From: a virus
IMG/VR virus record: IMGVR_UViG_3300049826_000034
Location: 1 to 30,042 of that record
Length of the DNA: 30,042 nucleotides
Direction: 5' to 3' (one strand)
Numbering within the stretch: position 1 is the first letter of the stretch; every line of letters starts with the position of its first letter. A program made the translations under genes and the position numbers. The notes under the pieces were generated by a model that saw nothing but the letters and a program-made list of their open reading frames with translations, was not told the origin of the DNA and did no database searches. Positions 1 to 8,305 of this stretch are shown here, piece by piece.

Positions 1-152
1 GGGTTTAGGCTGTCGATTAACTTATAGAACAAGTAGTTCTGCTGCCTCGATGTGTAGCGGACAATGCGCTGGAGTTCTCTCACCCGGCTCAATAGGAGAA
101 CGGATAAAAGAAAATTGGACGCAAGCCACGCCACTAGCACGAGGAAGTACAT
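1..152 (-). CDS. Partial small membrane protein, runs off the left edge
   Basis: An open frame starts at the ATG at 152-150, two bases after the stop of the upstream gene, and stays open to the window edge (about 50 residues seen). The N-terminus reads MYFLVLVAWLASNFLLSVLL, a single strong transmembrane helix at residues 2-21, followed by a charged helix rich in Arg and Gln. No strong ribosome site is visible (only GGTG just upstream), so translation is probably coupled to the preceding gene. Position after the tail fibre and beside another one-helix protein suggests a lysis-cassette member (holin or inner-membrane spanin), but this is inference; the C-terminus is not visible. Confidence 0.55.
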   Translation of the reverse strand, partial: MYFLVLVAWLASNFLLSVLLLSRVRELQRIVRYTSRQQNYLFYKLIDSLN

Positions 153-154
153 TA

Positions 155-403
155 CTACACCGCGCTCAACAGAGCGACCAGAGCGGCCTTGGCTTCAGCA
201 CGGATCGGCTCAAGCAATGCCTTGTCCCAGTCGCCGGGAATGGTGGCCTCTAGTTTGTCGATAGCTGTGTCGATGATCTTGTTCACCGGCTCAACAACCT
301 TAGCTAGTGGATATGCTACGCGCAGTTCTAGATTGCCATTGTCGATGTATGCTCCGGCCTTAGCACCGTCGCCACCAATGGCTTGCTCAACCAATGTCTT
401 CAT
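155..403 (-). CDS. Small hypothetical protein (82 aa)
   Basis: Not recognised. The ATG at 403 is preceded by a strong GGGGGGA ribosome site seven bases upstream. The product is mostly predicted helix with Ala, Lys and Glu (PVNKIIDTAIDKLEATIPGD in the middle, then an Ala-rich C-terminus). There is no obvious signal peptide or transmembrane helix. It lies between two genes that each encode one transmembrane segment, in the block after the tail fibres where lysis genes are often found, so a lysis or virion-associated role is possible but not shown by the sequence. The stop is two bases before the next start. Confidence 0.6.
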   Translation of the reverse strand: MKTLVEQAIGGDGAKAGAYIDNGNLELRVAYPLAKVVEPVNKIIDTAIDKLEATIPGDWDKALLEPIRAEAKAALVALLSAV

Positions 404-417
404 ATAATCCCCCCGGA

Positions 418-756
418 TTAATAGGTTTTGTTTTTTGGCCTGATGGCCGCTTCAAGTCCGTCGATTCTGTGCTCAAGACGGTCGTCCGTCCTGTTTGTCC
501 TGGCCTCAGACTCTTTTATCTGTTCCAGGATTATGTCTCTGCTGTAGGTCACAGTTGTTTTTAATTCGGTCAGGTCTTTCCGCATGTACTCAAGTTGGAT
601 GGCTACCTGGGCACCCTCTTCTCTAGTGACAAAAGTCTCTTTGAGATATGGGGCTAGAGCAACTGCCAGCCCAATTAATCCCGTCGCACCTATTTGCCGG
701 TGCGATAGAGTAACAGTCTTCCTTGTCTTGTTTGCGACATCCGTGTCGTCAGCCAT
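418..756 (-). CDS. One-helix membrane protein with coiled coil, holin candidate
   Basis: 112 residues. A polar N-terminus of about 20 residues is followed by one hydrophobic helix (IGATGLIGLAVALAPYL, about residues 22-38), then a long charged helix with heptad-like spacing (EGAQVAIQLEYMRKDLTELK onward, about 46-105) that probably forms a coiled coil. The ATG at 756 abuts the TAA of the upstream fibre gene (TAAATG), with GGAGA inside the upstream gene as ribosome site. A membrane anchor plus coiled coil just after the tail fibres fits a holin-like or spanin-like lysis protein; the XhlA family has similar parts in the reverse order. I see no sequence motif that fixes the function. Confidence 0.6.
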   Translation of the reverse strand: MADDTDVANKTRKTVTLSHRQIGATGLIGLAVALAPYLKETFVTREEGAQVAIQLEYMRKDLTELKTTVTYSRDIILEQIKESEARTNRTDDRLEHRIDGLEAAIRPKNKTY

Positions 757-1479
757 TTATGGTCTCCATCCCGAGATGGGCACTTCAAAGTCAATAGATG
801 CCAGTCCTGAGGTATAGGAGAATGAGTTGGCGTTTGTTGGAATTAGGGGCGAGGTGGAGGAAGCATTCCATACCTGACCTGCGTACACTAGAGTCGTGCT
901 AGTTCCGGTGGCCGTTACAATTGCCACCTGGGAGGACACCCCTCCCTGACCAGTCCAGTGTCCCATTAACTGACCTCCGCTGGCCGTCGTATTTGCCAAA
1001 GAAATGAGGGCGCTGTCTAGGGCCGAACTGGAGGGCAAAGTCATAGAGAATAAAGACGCCGCTACCGTTCCATTTGCATGGGATCCCCCCACCTTCATGT
1101 AGTTTCCTCTTCTGGACCAGAAGTAGCTTACTGACGTAACAGTTCCCAGTCCTGTAAACGTCGGGGTATAGGCCACTGGAGCGGTGCGGGCATAGTGCTC
1201 AAGTATCTGCCAGTTCGCACCGTCACTGATTACCTTCAAGGACTCCTGGTTTGTATAGAGAGCATAGGAACCAGAGGCAATTCCGCCTATGGTTTGACCG
1301 CCAGTAGTGGCGAGTGTGTAGACCTGCGACAAAGAGGTGCCCAAGTGCTTAATCACGTACTGCTTCCCCGCCACCCCCACTGCTGTGGGGAAAGTCAGGG
1401 TAAAACTAGCTCCGCTACATGTGACCACGTCGTCAGTAGTCAGGATGCTATAGGTGGTTGTCTGCGCTGTGATGGCCAC
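757..1479 (-). CDS. Tail fibre, distal part (out of frame with the proximal part)
   Basis: 240 residues if started at the GTG at 1479, but the coding frame clearly extends upstream to 1626: it reads PLTADGDIIYGGTGG and then TRLPAGSNGLYLGLSGGIPS, the glycine-rich linker typical of phage fibres. The rest is Thr/Ser/Gly/Ala-rich beta sequence with a C-terminus (SIDFEVPISGWRP) like those of many fibre tip domains. There is no convincing ribosome site at the GTG. I therefore read this as the C-terminal part of the fibre begun at 2809, separated from it by a +1 frame change near 1610. It probably contacts the host surface. Whether it is made by frameshifting, made separately, or is lost to mutation cannot be told here. 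Confidence 0.7.
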   Translation of the reverse strand: MAITAQTTTYSILTTDDVVTCSGASFTLTFPTAVGVAGKQYVIKHLGTSLSQVYTLATTGGQTIGGIASGSYALYTNQESLKVISDGANWQILEHYARTAPVAYTPTFTGLGTVTSVSYFWSRRGNYMKVGGSHANGTVAASLFSMTLPSSSALDSALISLANTTASGGQLMGHWTGQGGVSSQVAIVTATGTSTTLVYAGQVWNASSTSPLIPTNANSFSYTSGLASIDFEVPISGWRP

Positions 1480-1537
1480 TGACCCAGCGGGGGACGACCA
1501 TGAAGGAATTCCGCCGGACAGTCCCAGGTAGAGTCCG

Positions 1538-2809
1538 TTAGATCCGGCAGGTAAGCGGGTGGCCGTGCCTCCAGTACCCCCGTAGATAATGTCTCCATCG
1601 GCTGTCAGTGGGGCTGTACCAAAGTTCTACTGTCTTCTGCGCTGGCACCAGGATGTCAGCAGCGCCAGGTAACTTCAATCTGTCTGCCGCCGCAGCACTT
1701 CCATTCTCGTGTTTTAAAGTCACAGTTGCCGTGGAGATATTGTGTAGGACAATGACCTTAGACATCGTCAAGGCCGTCGAGTTGATACCCTGGATGTCAG
1801 TTGCAGTAGACCCTGTAAATTCTACAACTGCCTTAGTGGCAGACAGCTGCACGATGGTGGCAGTAGTGGCCACTGTCTGGGAGTCGAGTTCAAGTAGTGG
1901 CACCTTGAGAGTGGCCAAGGGGTTCACCTTGTCACCGATATCCATTTTGTTTGTAGGAGTAGTGCCTCCAGTAGGCGAGGTCAGAAACGATAGCTTTGTA
2001 CCACGGGCAGAGCCCGTGTGGGCCTCTGTTGCGACGGCCTTGATGCTTGCCGATTGAACAACGGCACTTGCCGAGTCCTTGGTATTGATGACAAGTTCGC
2101 CAAGTTCATCGGCGTTTTGAGAGGCTCCTGTGCCAGCCACTCGGCCTTTTTGAAGAGTAATCTTTGCCGGACTAGCACTATCGGCAGCCAATTCCGACTT
2201 GATGCCAGTCGTTCCTTTCGTGTGGACGAGTGCGTCCGGGGCCACAGTTCCAAGGCCGAGGAAACCATTCATCAGACGCATGTGCTCTACGGCCGTAGCC
2301 GACAAAGCAGGAGTGGACTCCCAGGAGAGGTAGACGCCGCTGGCTGTAGCCGTCTCATTTTCCTGGGCAACTACTTTCATGGATGCCACTACCGGATTGC
2401 TTGAGTCATTAGCGCGGCCAATGATTTGAATGTGGCCTACGATATCCCCGGCTAGTACCTGGCCGTTAGATGCTACGCGCCGCTTGACCAGTTTTAAAAT
2501 CGGCCCCACAGCGTCGGCTGTGAAACGGTCGATCTCGAAAGTACTGTCAGCCCCGGTAATGGATGCCGACCCAGTGGTCAGATTTAGGCGGAAGACCTCA
2601 ATGTCCACCGCGCCTGTATACATCTTATATGACCAGTAGGTGGGGTCATTCGTGATGTCGACCCAATACCCGCCAGCTAGAGTGGCGGATGGTCTCGACG
2701 TGCCGCTCATTCCAGACATCAGCGCGGCCTTGAAATCGTTTAGGTATGTGGCAAGCTGTGTGCCTGAGGTAGCCGCTGGGTTAATATCTGAGAATATCGT
2801 CTGACTCAT
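1538..2809 (-). CDS. Tail fibre, proximal part
   Basis: 423 residues from the ATG at 2809, with AAGGGG seven bases upstream and the J-gene stop 12 bases before it. The N-terminus (MSQTIFSDINPAATSGTQLA) is of the kind found in fibre proteins that attach to siphovirus tail tips. The body is Thr/Ser/Ala-rich and beta-like, with a segment near residue 187 (FLGLGTVAPDALVHTKG) typical of peptidase-type or chaperone-type fibre domains, though I see no active site. Residues about 395-406 (VELWYSPTDSRWR) match a recurring fibre motif; the next 20 or so residues (HYLRGYWRHGHPL) look unlike a fibre and are probably out-of-frame translation. See the frame-break entry at 1606-1630. Confidence 0.75.
   Translation of the reverse strand: MSQTIFSDINPAATSGTQLATYLNDFKAALMSGMSGTSRPSATLAGGYWVDITNDPTYWSYKMYTGAVDIEVFRLNLTTGSASITGADSTFEIDRFTADAVGPILKLVKRRVASNGQVLAGDIVGHIQIIGRANDSSNPVVASMKVVAQENETATASGVYLSWESTPALSATAVEHMRLMNGFLGLGTVAPDALVHTKGTTGIKSELAADSASPAKITLQKGRVAGTGASQNADELGELVINTKDSASAVVQSASIKAVATEAHTGSARGTKLSFLTSPTGGTTPTNKMDIGDKVNPLATLKVPLLELDSQTVATTATIVQLSATKAVVEFTGSTATDIQGINSTALTMSKVIVLHNISTATVTLKHENGSAAAADRLKLPGAADILVPAQKTVELWYSPTDSRWRHYLRGYWRHGHPLTCRI
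1606..1630 (-). other. Frame break joining the two fibre ORFs (+1 shift at a C4 run)
   Basis: On the minus strand the proximal frame reads TAC-AGC-CCC-ACT. Skipping one base at the CCC codon (1612-1610) gives AGC-CCC-CTG-ACA, which continues as SPLTADGDIIYGG, the standard start of a fibre repeat, and stays open to 757 (about 683 residues in total). The distal frame is blocked upstream by a TAG at 1629-1627. The CCCC run (1613-1610) is a plausible site of a one-base insertion or assembly error. CCC-N is also a known +1 slip context in phage genes (SPP1 tail tube, Listeria phage PSA), so programmed shifting is possible but less likely. Confidence 0.6.
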
Positions 2810-2821
2810 TCCTGTTCCCCT

Positions 2822-5800
2822 TTAAATAACGCTCAAGTTCTTTCTTCCGTAGCCCTTGACCGCGACGTCGAACTGCCTAGCCACCTGCACGTTGGAGCTA
2901 TTGTAGAACCTAATCGAAAATCCGGTCAAATTCTTGTAATCAAATGCCCAATAGTCTCCGCTAGACGCCCCGTCTATTGAAATCTGGACGTTCGGGCTAG
3001 TGCCTGGACCATAGAACGCCGTGCTGTAGTTCACCACATACCCGCCGCTGGCGGTGGATAATAGGTTTTCAAATGACTCAACTCGGTCTGGCATGTCCGC
3101 CGAAATGGTTCCGTCAAACACCCTTGGAGATACGTCCACCGTATTGCTAATAAGCCTTAAGCGGAATTGGAACACACGGGCAGTAGCATCTCCAATGAGA
3201 AATGTTCTCCACGGGGTGAAAAGTGTAGACAAGCCCTCATTGATGGCCGTTATGGAGGACAGCGTTGTCCATGCCGACATTACGTTTAATTGGTCCGTAG
3301 AGCGGTACTGAGTCTCGACTCCCCATGCCGACACCCCGGTGCTGGACAGGAGCAGTACAGAGGCGAGGTCTGTCCAGGAGGACATCAAATCGCCGTCTGA
3401 AAATCCCTCGGCCTGAATGCTGGACTGCAAACGGACCGTGTATATCTCGCCTAGGTCCAAAAGGCTTTGGTAGTAGTAATATCCTTCTGAATAATACTCT
3501 CCTACTCCCACGCCTCCAGGCACAGCTTTGTCCAGGAGTAGCGCGTCGGTGGAATTGACCACACGGTCAAAGGTTCCGTTCCATGTCGGAGAGTCAGAAA
3601 TACTGTCCACCACGTTCAAATTAAACAAGTTTGGAATAGTGGTTATAGTCGAGGCGGCGTTGGCCGACTCCGTACCATTGAAATCCACGGCCTTGATTAG
3701 ATAGATGCCAGTACGGGCCTGGGTAGTCGCTGTCCCGGTCTTCGCGTCAATGCGAAGGATGGGGATAGTAGTTTCCCAAATGGCAGATGTATTTGGCGAA
3801 TATCTGACCAAGTAGTCTGACACATCACAATCATCTACCCGGTCCCAAGATAGCTGTAGAACTTCGTTGGTGATGTCAGAGGACAGCTTCACTACGTCAC
3901 TTGGGGGAGTGGATTTGACTGTGGGAGTAGCCGTAACCGGAGTGATAGACCCCAAAGGAAGTTTTCTTCCTGTGGCGGATACGGCCAGGACTTTAAATCT
4001 GTGCTCAAGGCCTAGCTTCTCGATCTTGACTGAGTATTTATAGACTGTGGTGCGAGTCGTGTCGACTCGGTCATAGCCACTTCCATAATCCACGTAGACT
4101 TCGAATAACTCTGACACACCGCTGGCAGGTAGATCCCAGGCAAGGTCCACGAAGTAGTCATAGCCGGTGCCAGTGGCATTGCAGTCATATCCGGTATCGG
4201 CTACCGCTAGGTTTCTCACCTCCCCCGGGGGCTGCCTATCCGGGTCGAGTGTGCCGGATATCTGCGGGTCGTAGTCGGGCAACACATCTGTAGACTCGTA
4301 GGCATAAATGCCGTCAGCCTTTTCAATTAGAGTCAGAGTGGCGCTGAGATCATCGTTTGGGGATATGGCCTTTACCAGGCAGTCAAACGTGATGCTGCCG
4401 ACTTCTCCGATGACGATCAAGTCACCTACTGCCGGGACCGTACCATCCACCTGGAATGTATTGGGGGTCAGTGGGGTTAGGGTGGATGTGTAAATGACTC
4501 CTGAGGGGTTACGGAATGTGTATCCGTAAGAACCCATTCCAGTCTCGATACTGTCGTCTGTGGTGATGACATCAACTGCCACTGCTTTTACCCGGCACGG
4601 AGTTCCACCTACACGCATGACGTCCTGTGTGACCTGGACATAGTCCCCGCGAGTACAGACAAGGTATTCGAAGTCGACAGTGATGGATATTGTCTCCTGG
4701 CGAAGTCTGTTCTGGGCAATCATGTATCGGCCAAAGCGCCACGCTTGCTCGTTATTAGTACAAGCAAATGAGGTCATGTCCTCTATGGTCTCGGCTGTGG
4801 CGGCGTCAAAACCATTGTCGTACGCCGTTACTTCTCGGACTTCCCAATTGGCAAATGGATCCACATATTTAATTTTAAGTCCATCTGGACGAGGCCCATA
4901 GATTCTCGACGATGAAAAGTCCTTGGAGTTCCTGGGAGTAAATATCTGGACCGGAGTGGTGCGGTACTTGTCGATCAGTACGCCATACTTGCCGTCGACT
5001 ATATTTAGACTGGCCTGGGCTGCACCCGCCACCTGATTAAGAATTCCCTGCAACTGTGTAGAGAAATCCAAAACAAAATTGGTGGCAAATCTAGGCTCAA
5101 GAAAAGTCTGAGACGGAGGGGGAGTGGGGACCTCGTCGCAATACTCTGCCCACTCGACAAGACTTGGCATGTGCAAGCGAGTTAGTGGTAGGGCTTTTTT
5201 ATTTATCTCCCCGGTCATCAAGTCCGTGAATACCCAAGCAGGATTGCTTGTCAGCTGTCTGGACCAAGTCTGTGTGTTGTCGTCGTACACCTGGAGGGCC
5301 GAAGACACTACTGCTGATAGGTTGGAGACAGTTCCGTTCAACTGGCTAGTGGCACGGATCTTCAACTCCATGAAGACATGTCGCTTAGTCGTATTGATCG
5401 GAGACTTATCAAATCTAGTGGTGATAGATGTCCAGGTAAGTTCATTGGCCGTCTGTGAGCTATATTGGCTGGCCGTGGTTATGCGTCTAACGCGAACTTT
5501 ATATTGCCCAGGCAATCTCGGCGTGAACTTGAATGTGGAATTGACAGCAGCCGTATCCGATCTCTCAATGCGGCCACGTCCAATACTATTTCCTGTGGTC
5601 TTGATGCTCCCGATAACTTGTGCTGTGCCGCTGGTGAACACACCTCCAGCAGTGGCCTCTCCAACAAAAGTAAATGCAGGGATGTTACCTGAGTAGTCGC
5701 TGGCTACGATGACCGTATAAATGGGGTTACTGTATGGGTAGGAATTGATTACTACCCCTCCATAGTGATACCCGTTCACAAATATGGGGCTTCCAATAGT

Positions 5801-7108
5801 TACTTCTGTGTCGGGAGGGAGGATGACCAGGAAGTCATTATCCTGAGTGCGGTAGTTTCTCTTGGCCGCCCATGGAGGTCCCGTGGTCGCATTGGTGGGC
5901 TCAAGATAGAATATATTAGTACCGCCAGGACCGTCCTGCACCACTGTGTAGAATATCTCTCCGTTAGATCCACCGATAAAGTTGGAGTCTACAACCTGCA
6001 TGGGCAGATTCAGTTCTACTGTCCCGTTCTGTCCTCCGACCGAATCGAAATGGGAGACGTAGTCCATGTCGGAGTACTTCTTCCAGTCATCTTCTCCTAC
6101 CTTAGAGAATTCTATCTCAAGAGTTATGCGTCCATACCCCTTAGCCCCCGATGAGGAGAAGCTGTATAGTCCTCTAGGGCATGTGAAGTTTAGAATTATC
6201 TCTTGCCCCACGCCATCCGGATTTGGCGCTGAGTTCTTTATGGACTCCCAGGTATCTTCGTCATCCCCTGCGTCCTGGTTTCCATTCAAGGACACTGAGA
6301 AAGAATCTCCCTCAATGTCGCCTTTGTAGAACGCGAACTCTTTAGTTAGAGCATCGTCCCACTCACCCTCTGATACGTCAGGCTTATTGGGGTCTACTAG
6401 GTTGTATTGGAAGTCGCTGAAGTTCTCAGACGTGAGCGGGGAGTCGCCTATCTTGATATCGGATATCATGGCCGGACCTAGGCCAAAGTCATATATGACA
6501 TGGAGATACTGGGCCAATTCCCCGCTAGCTGGGTCTGCTTGCATCTCCATATACGGAGTGGCAGCTACGTTGGGAAACATTCTGTGGCGGCCATATACCT
6601 TGGGGACAAGTTCAAAACGCTTTACCTGATTGGACTGTCCGCTCAAGGTGTACATCTGAGAGGACTCGTAGCCTCCTCCCGTGGACAGGTCGCTATTATA
6701 GTTTGGAGGAGGTATCAGGGCGTTAAGGATCATGGAGGCTGCGATTGTTATCGCGCCCACCGCCACGCCACTGATAACCCCGGCTCCTCCTACAAGTGGG
6801 GGAACATAGATGGCGGCCACCGCAGTCACTACTACGAGAAGGGCTTGCTTAAACAGTTGTCCGCTCTCCCCTGATTTCAAAGCAGGGGTTACAAGGACAG
6901 TGTCCTCTTTCCTAAGTCTGGTAAATCCCCATAGTTCGCCCTCGATATGATGGCCATTAACCACCGCCTGAAATACCTCCCATGCATCCCTTCCTTGGAG
7001 GGGAACTCCATCGAGTGCTCGGCCAAGTGCGGTAGAGAGTAGCTCCCCGTCCTCGATATCAAATGACCTGTCCGAGTCACCACCGAATGTCAGTCTTAAT
7101 TTAATCAT
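2822..7108 (-). CDS. J: Tip attachment protein J / tail hub with I-like N-terminus
   Basis: 1428 residues, the largest gene here. It forms the tail tip that recognises the host and starts DNA ejection. Residues 1-76 resemble the beta-grasp domain of lambda gpI, and residues 86-133 are strongly hydrophobic, as in gpI; in lambda this is a separate gene, here it is fused. From about residue 155 the J core begins (VPKVYGRHRMFPN near 168, then YLHVIYDFGLGP). Two fibronectin-type-III-like repeats follow at about 960-1055 and 1065-1150 (PPGEVRNLAV and PPSDVVKLSS starts). The C-terminal 250 residues are likely the variable distal part. The ATG at 7108 overlaps the NlpC/P60 stop by four bases (ATGA). 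Confidence 0.9.
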   Translation of the reverse strand: MIKLRLTFGGDSDRSFDIEDGELLSTALGRALDGVPLQGRDAWEVFQAVVNGHHIEGELWGFTRLRKEDTVLVTPALKSGESGQLFKQALLVVVTAVAAIYVPPLVGGAGVISGVAVGAITIAASMILNALIPPPNYNSDLSTGGGYESSQMYTLSGQSNQVKRFELVPKVYGRHRMFPNVAATPYMEMQADPASGELAQYLHVIYDFGLGPAMISDIKIGDSPLTSENFSDFQYNLVDPNKPDVSEGEWDDALTKEFAFYKGDIEGDSFSVSLNGNQDAGDDEDTWESIKNSAPNPDGVGQEIILNFTCPRGLYSFSSSGAKGYGRITLEIEFSKVGEDDWKKYSDMDYVSHFDSVGGQNGTVELNLPMQVVDSNFIGGSNGEIFYTVVQDGPGGTNIFYLEPTNATTGPPWAAKRNYRTQDNDFLVILPPDTEVTIGSPIFVNGYHYGGVVINSYPYSNPIYTVIVASDYSGNIPAFTFVGEATAGGVFTSGTAQVIGSIKTTGNSIGRGRIERSDTAAVNSTFKFTPRLPGQYKVRVRRITTASQYSSQTANELTWTSITTRFDKSPINTTKRHVFMELKIRATSQLNGTVSNLSAVVSSALQVYDDNTQTWSRQLTSNPAWVFTDLMTGEINKKALPLTRLHMPSLVEWAEYCDEVPTPPPSQTFLEPRFATNFVLDFSTQLQGILNQVAGAAQASLNIVDGKYGVLIDKYRTTPVQIFTPRNSKDFSSSRIYGPRPDGLKIKYVDPFANWEVREVTAYDNGFDAATAETIEDMTSFACTNNEQAWRFGRYMIAQNRLRQETISITVDFEYLVCTRGDYVQVTQDVMRVGGTPCRVKAVAVDVITTDDSIETGMGSYGYTFRNPSGVIYTSTLTPLTPNTFQVDGTVPAVGDLIVIGEVGSITFDCLVKAISPNDDLSATLTLIEKADGIYAYESTDVLPDYDPQISGTLDPDRQPPGEVRNLAVADTGYDCNATGTGYDYFVDLAWDLPASGVSELFEVYVDYGSGYDRVDTTRTTVYKYSVKIEKLGLEHRFKVLAVSATGRKLPLGSITPVTATPTVKSTPPSDVVKLSSDITNEVLQLSWDRVDDCDVSDYLVRYSPNTSAIWETTIPILRIDAKTGTATTQARTGIYLIKAVDFNGTESANAASTITTIPNLFNLNVVDSISDSPTWNGTFDRVVNSTDALLLDKAVPGGVGVGEYYSEGYYYYQSLLDLGEIYTVRLQSSIQAEGFSDGDLMSSWTDLASVLLLSSTGVSAWGVETQYRSTDQLNVMSAWTTLSSITAINEGLSTLFTPWRTFLIGDATARVFQFRLRLISNTVDVSPRVFDGTISADMPDRVESFENLLSTASGGYVVNYSTAFYGPGTSPNVQISIDGASSGDYWAFDYKNLTGFSIRFYNSSNVQVARQFDVAVKGYGRKNLSVI

Positions 7109-7479
7109 GCCGGTAGCTCCCGGTGCCTGTAGTATCCGGCAATGAGTCGGTGATACCTCTCAAGCCTGTCCATGTTGCTGCCGATGTTCTTCGCTGAGTG
7201 CAGAAATTTAGTGCCTTCGACTACGACACCTAGGTGGCATTCAATTCCGTAGAGGCGAATGACCACTATGTCCCCGAACCTAATGTCTTTCCAGTTCTTC
7301 ACTTCTTCAAAGTCGCCTTTATTGGTGGCGATAAGTGATGAGACCTCTGCACGTCCAGGAACAGACCCCTCAAAATAGTTTTTAACCTCTAGTCCAAAGA
7401 AGTCCATGTAGAACTCTTTTACTAGGTCTAGACAGTTGTAGCTCTCGTAGGGTCTGCCAATATACTTCTTGAGGTCCAC
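7105..7479 (-). CDS. NlpC/P60 tail-tip cysteine peptidase (lambda K-like)
   Basis: 124 residues. NlpC/P60 fold with the expected triad visible: Cys16 in YNCLDLV, His82 in ECHLGVVVEG, and His94 in KFLHS as the likely third residue. FGDIVVIRL (residues 68-76) is the usual strand before the catalytic His. In phages this protein sits at the tail tip and cuts peptidoglycan peptides or helps tip assembly; lambda gpK carries the same domain after a Mov34/JAMM domain, which is missing here. The start is GTG at 7479, overlapping the upstream stop as TAGTG, with GGGGA as ribosome site. It lies directly before J, as in lambda. Confidence 0.85.
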   Translation of the reverse strand: MDLKKYIGRPYESYNCLDLVKEFYMDFFGLEVKNYFEGSVPGRAEVSSLIATNKGDFEEVKNWKDIRFGDIVVIRLYGIECHLGVVVEGTKFLHSAKNIGSNMDRLERYHRLIAGYYRHRELPA

Positions 7480-7952
7480 TAGAAAATCCCCGGGAAATTG
7501 GTGTACGTATATTTCTCGGATGTTATCTCCACCCCAAGGAAGCTGTCCATGGCGATGCGGGCCGATATGCGTCTGGCTGTGTAACTAAGAGAGACTATGG
7601 CTAGGTCCTCTTGAGACATCTGCACATCGTCCGGTATTGAAGCCAATATCATTTCAAACTTGACAGAGATGCGAGTGGTTACTGTCCTAATCTCCTCGAT
7701 CAATTCTAAAGAGGCATTATCCATCTCTAGATTGAAGTCACGCTGGGTCTCACCGTCGTCCATGGGGAGGCGAATTTTCATCGGGAAGGCAGTGAACACA
7801 TTGCCGCGAGACGTAATATTGACAGTGTTGTTTACGAGGCGGATGTCCGAGGCAAATGACGGATGCGACAATGTCACGAGCGTGAGGAAGGGGTCTCCAG
7901 ACTCCTGGGCAAATATCTCGGCCAGCAATTCCGGCGACAGAGAATTGGACAT
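7479..7952 (-). CDS. DUF1833-type minor tail protein (L-like position)
   Basis: 157 residues from the ATG at 7952, which overlaps the previous stop as TAATG; an ATG 21 bases upstream would add seven residues but lies inside the previous gene. The sequence matches the DUF1833 pattern: LAEIFAQESGDPFLTLVTLS, then IRLVNNTVNITSRGN, FTAFPMKIRLP and a C-terminal half with MDNASLELIEEIRT. Proteins of this kind occupy the slot of lambda gpL between M and K and belong to the tail tip. The lambda-L Fe-S cysteines are not present. No catalytic residues are evident. Confidence 0.75.
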   Translation of the reverse strand: MSNSLSPELLAEIFAQESGDPFLTLVTLSHPSFASDIRLVNNTVNITSRGNVFTAFPMKIRLPMDDGETQRDFNLEMDNASLELIEEIRTVTTRISVKFEMILASIPDDVQMSQEDLAIVSLSYTARRISARIAMDSFLGVEITSEKYTYTNFPGIF

Positions 7953-8305
7953 TAGCCTGGCATCCTTTCCCATTTCATATTGACACGGAATATTCTGCCG
8001 CCTAGTGGGCGGATATCAATTGGGTCGATGAATCTAAACTCATCGGTAGCCAGGGTGAACGGGTTTACAAATGAAAAAGTTTTGGCCCCGTTGTTGAGTG
8101 TAGTCTTGTAGAAATCATAAAGAACATCGTAGTCGTCATAGTCTAGGTCTATGGTGCATGAGTACAGGTCAACGGCGTCAGTGAATCGACTGCGCACCTT
8201 AGCTGGTCCGACGTCCGTCTCCGACTTAACTAGGGTGTTGCCGAACACGACAGTAAAAGAGTCGACGTTTAGTTTTTGTTGGAGTTGGCTTGGCCATACT
8301 TCCAT
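7952..8305 (-). CDS. Minor tail protein (M-like)
   Basis: 117 residues, close to lambda gpM (109). The N-terminus MEVWPSQLQQKLNVDSFTVV and the central FYKTTLNNGAKTFSFVNPF are typical of the tail-tip protein that follows the tape measure. It probably docks to the tape-measure C-terminus and the distal tail ring during tip assembly. The ATG at 8305 overlaps the tape-measure stop as TAATG, so its translation is coupled. Function is assigned mainly from position between the tape measure and the DUF1833 gene, with modest support from sequence. Confidence 0.7.
   Translation of the reverse strand: MEVWPSQLQQKLNVDSFTVVFGNTLVKSETDVGPAKVRSRFTDAVDLYSCTIDLDYDDYDVLYDFYKTTLNNGAKTFSFVNPFTLATDEFRFIDPIDIRPLGGRIFRVNMKWERMPG

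Noticed and set aside
7952-7973. Earlier ATG (7973) for the DUF1833 protein
   Set aside because: It lies inside the upstream gene, and the ATG at 7952 forms a TAATG overlap typical of this genome and begins at the family's usual N-terminus.
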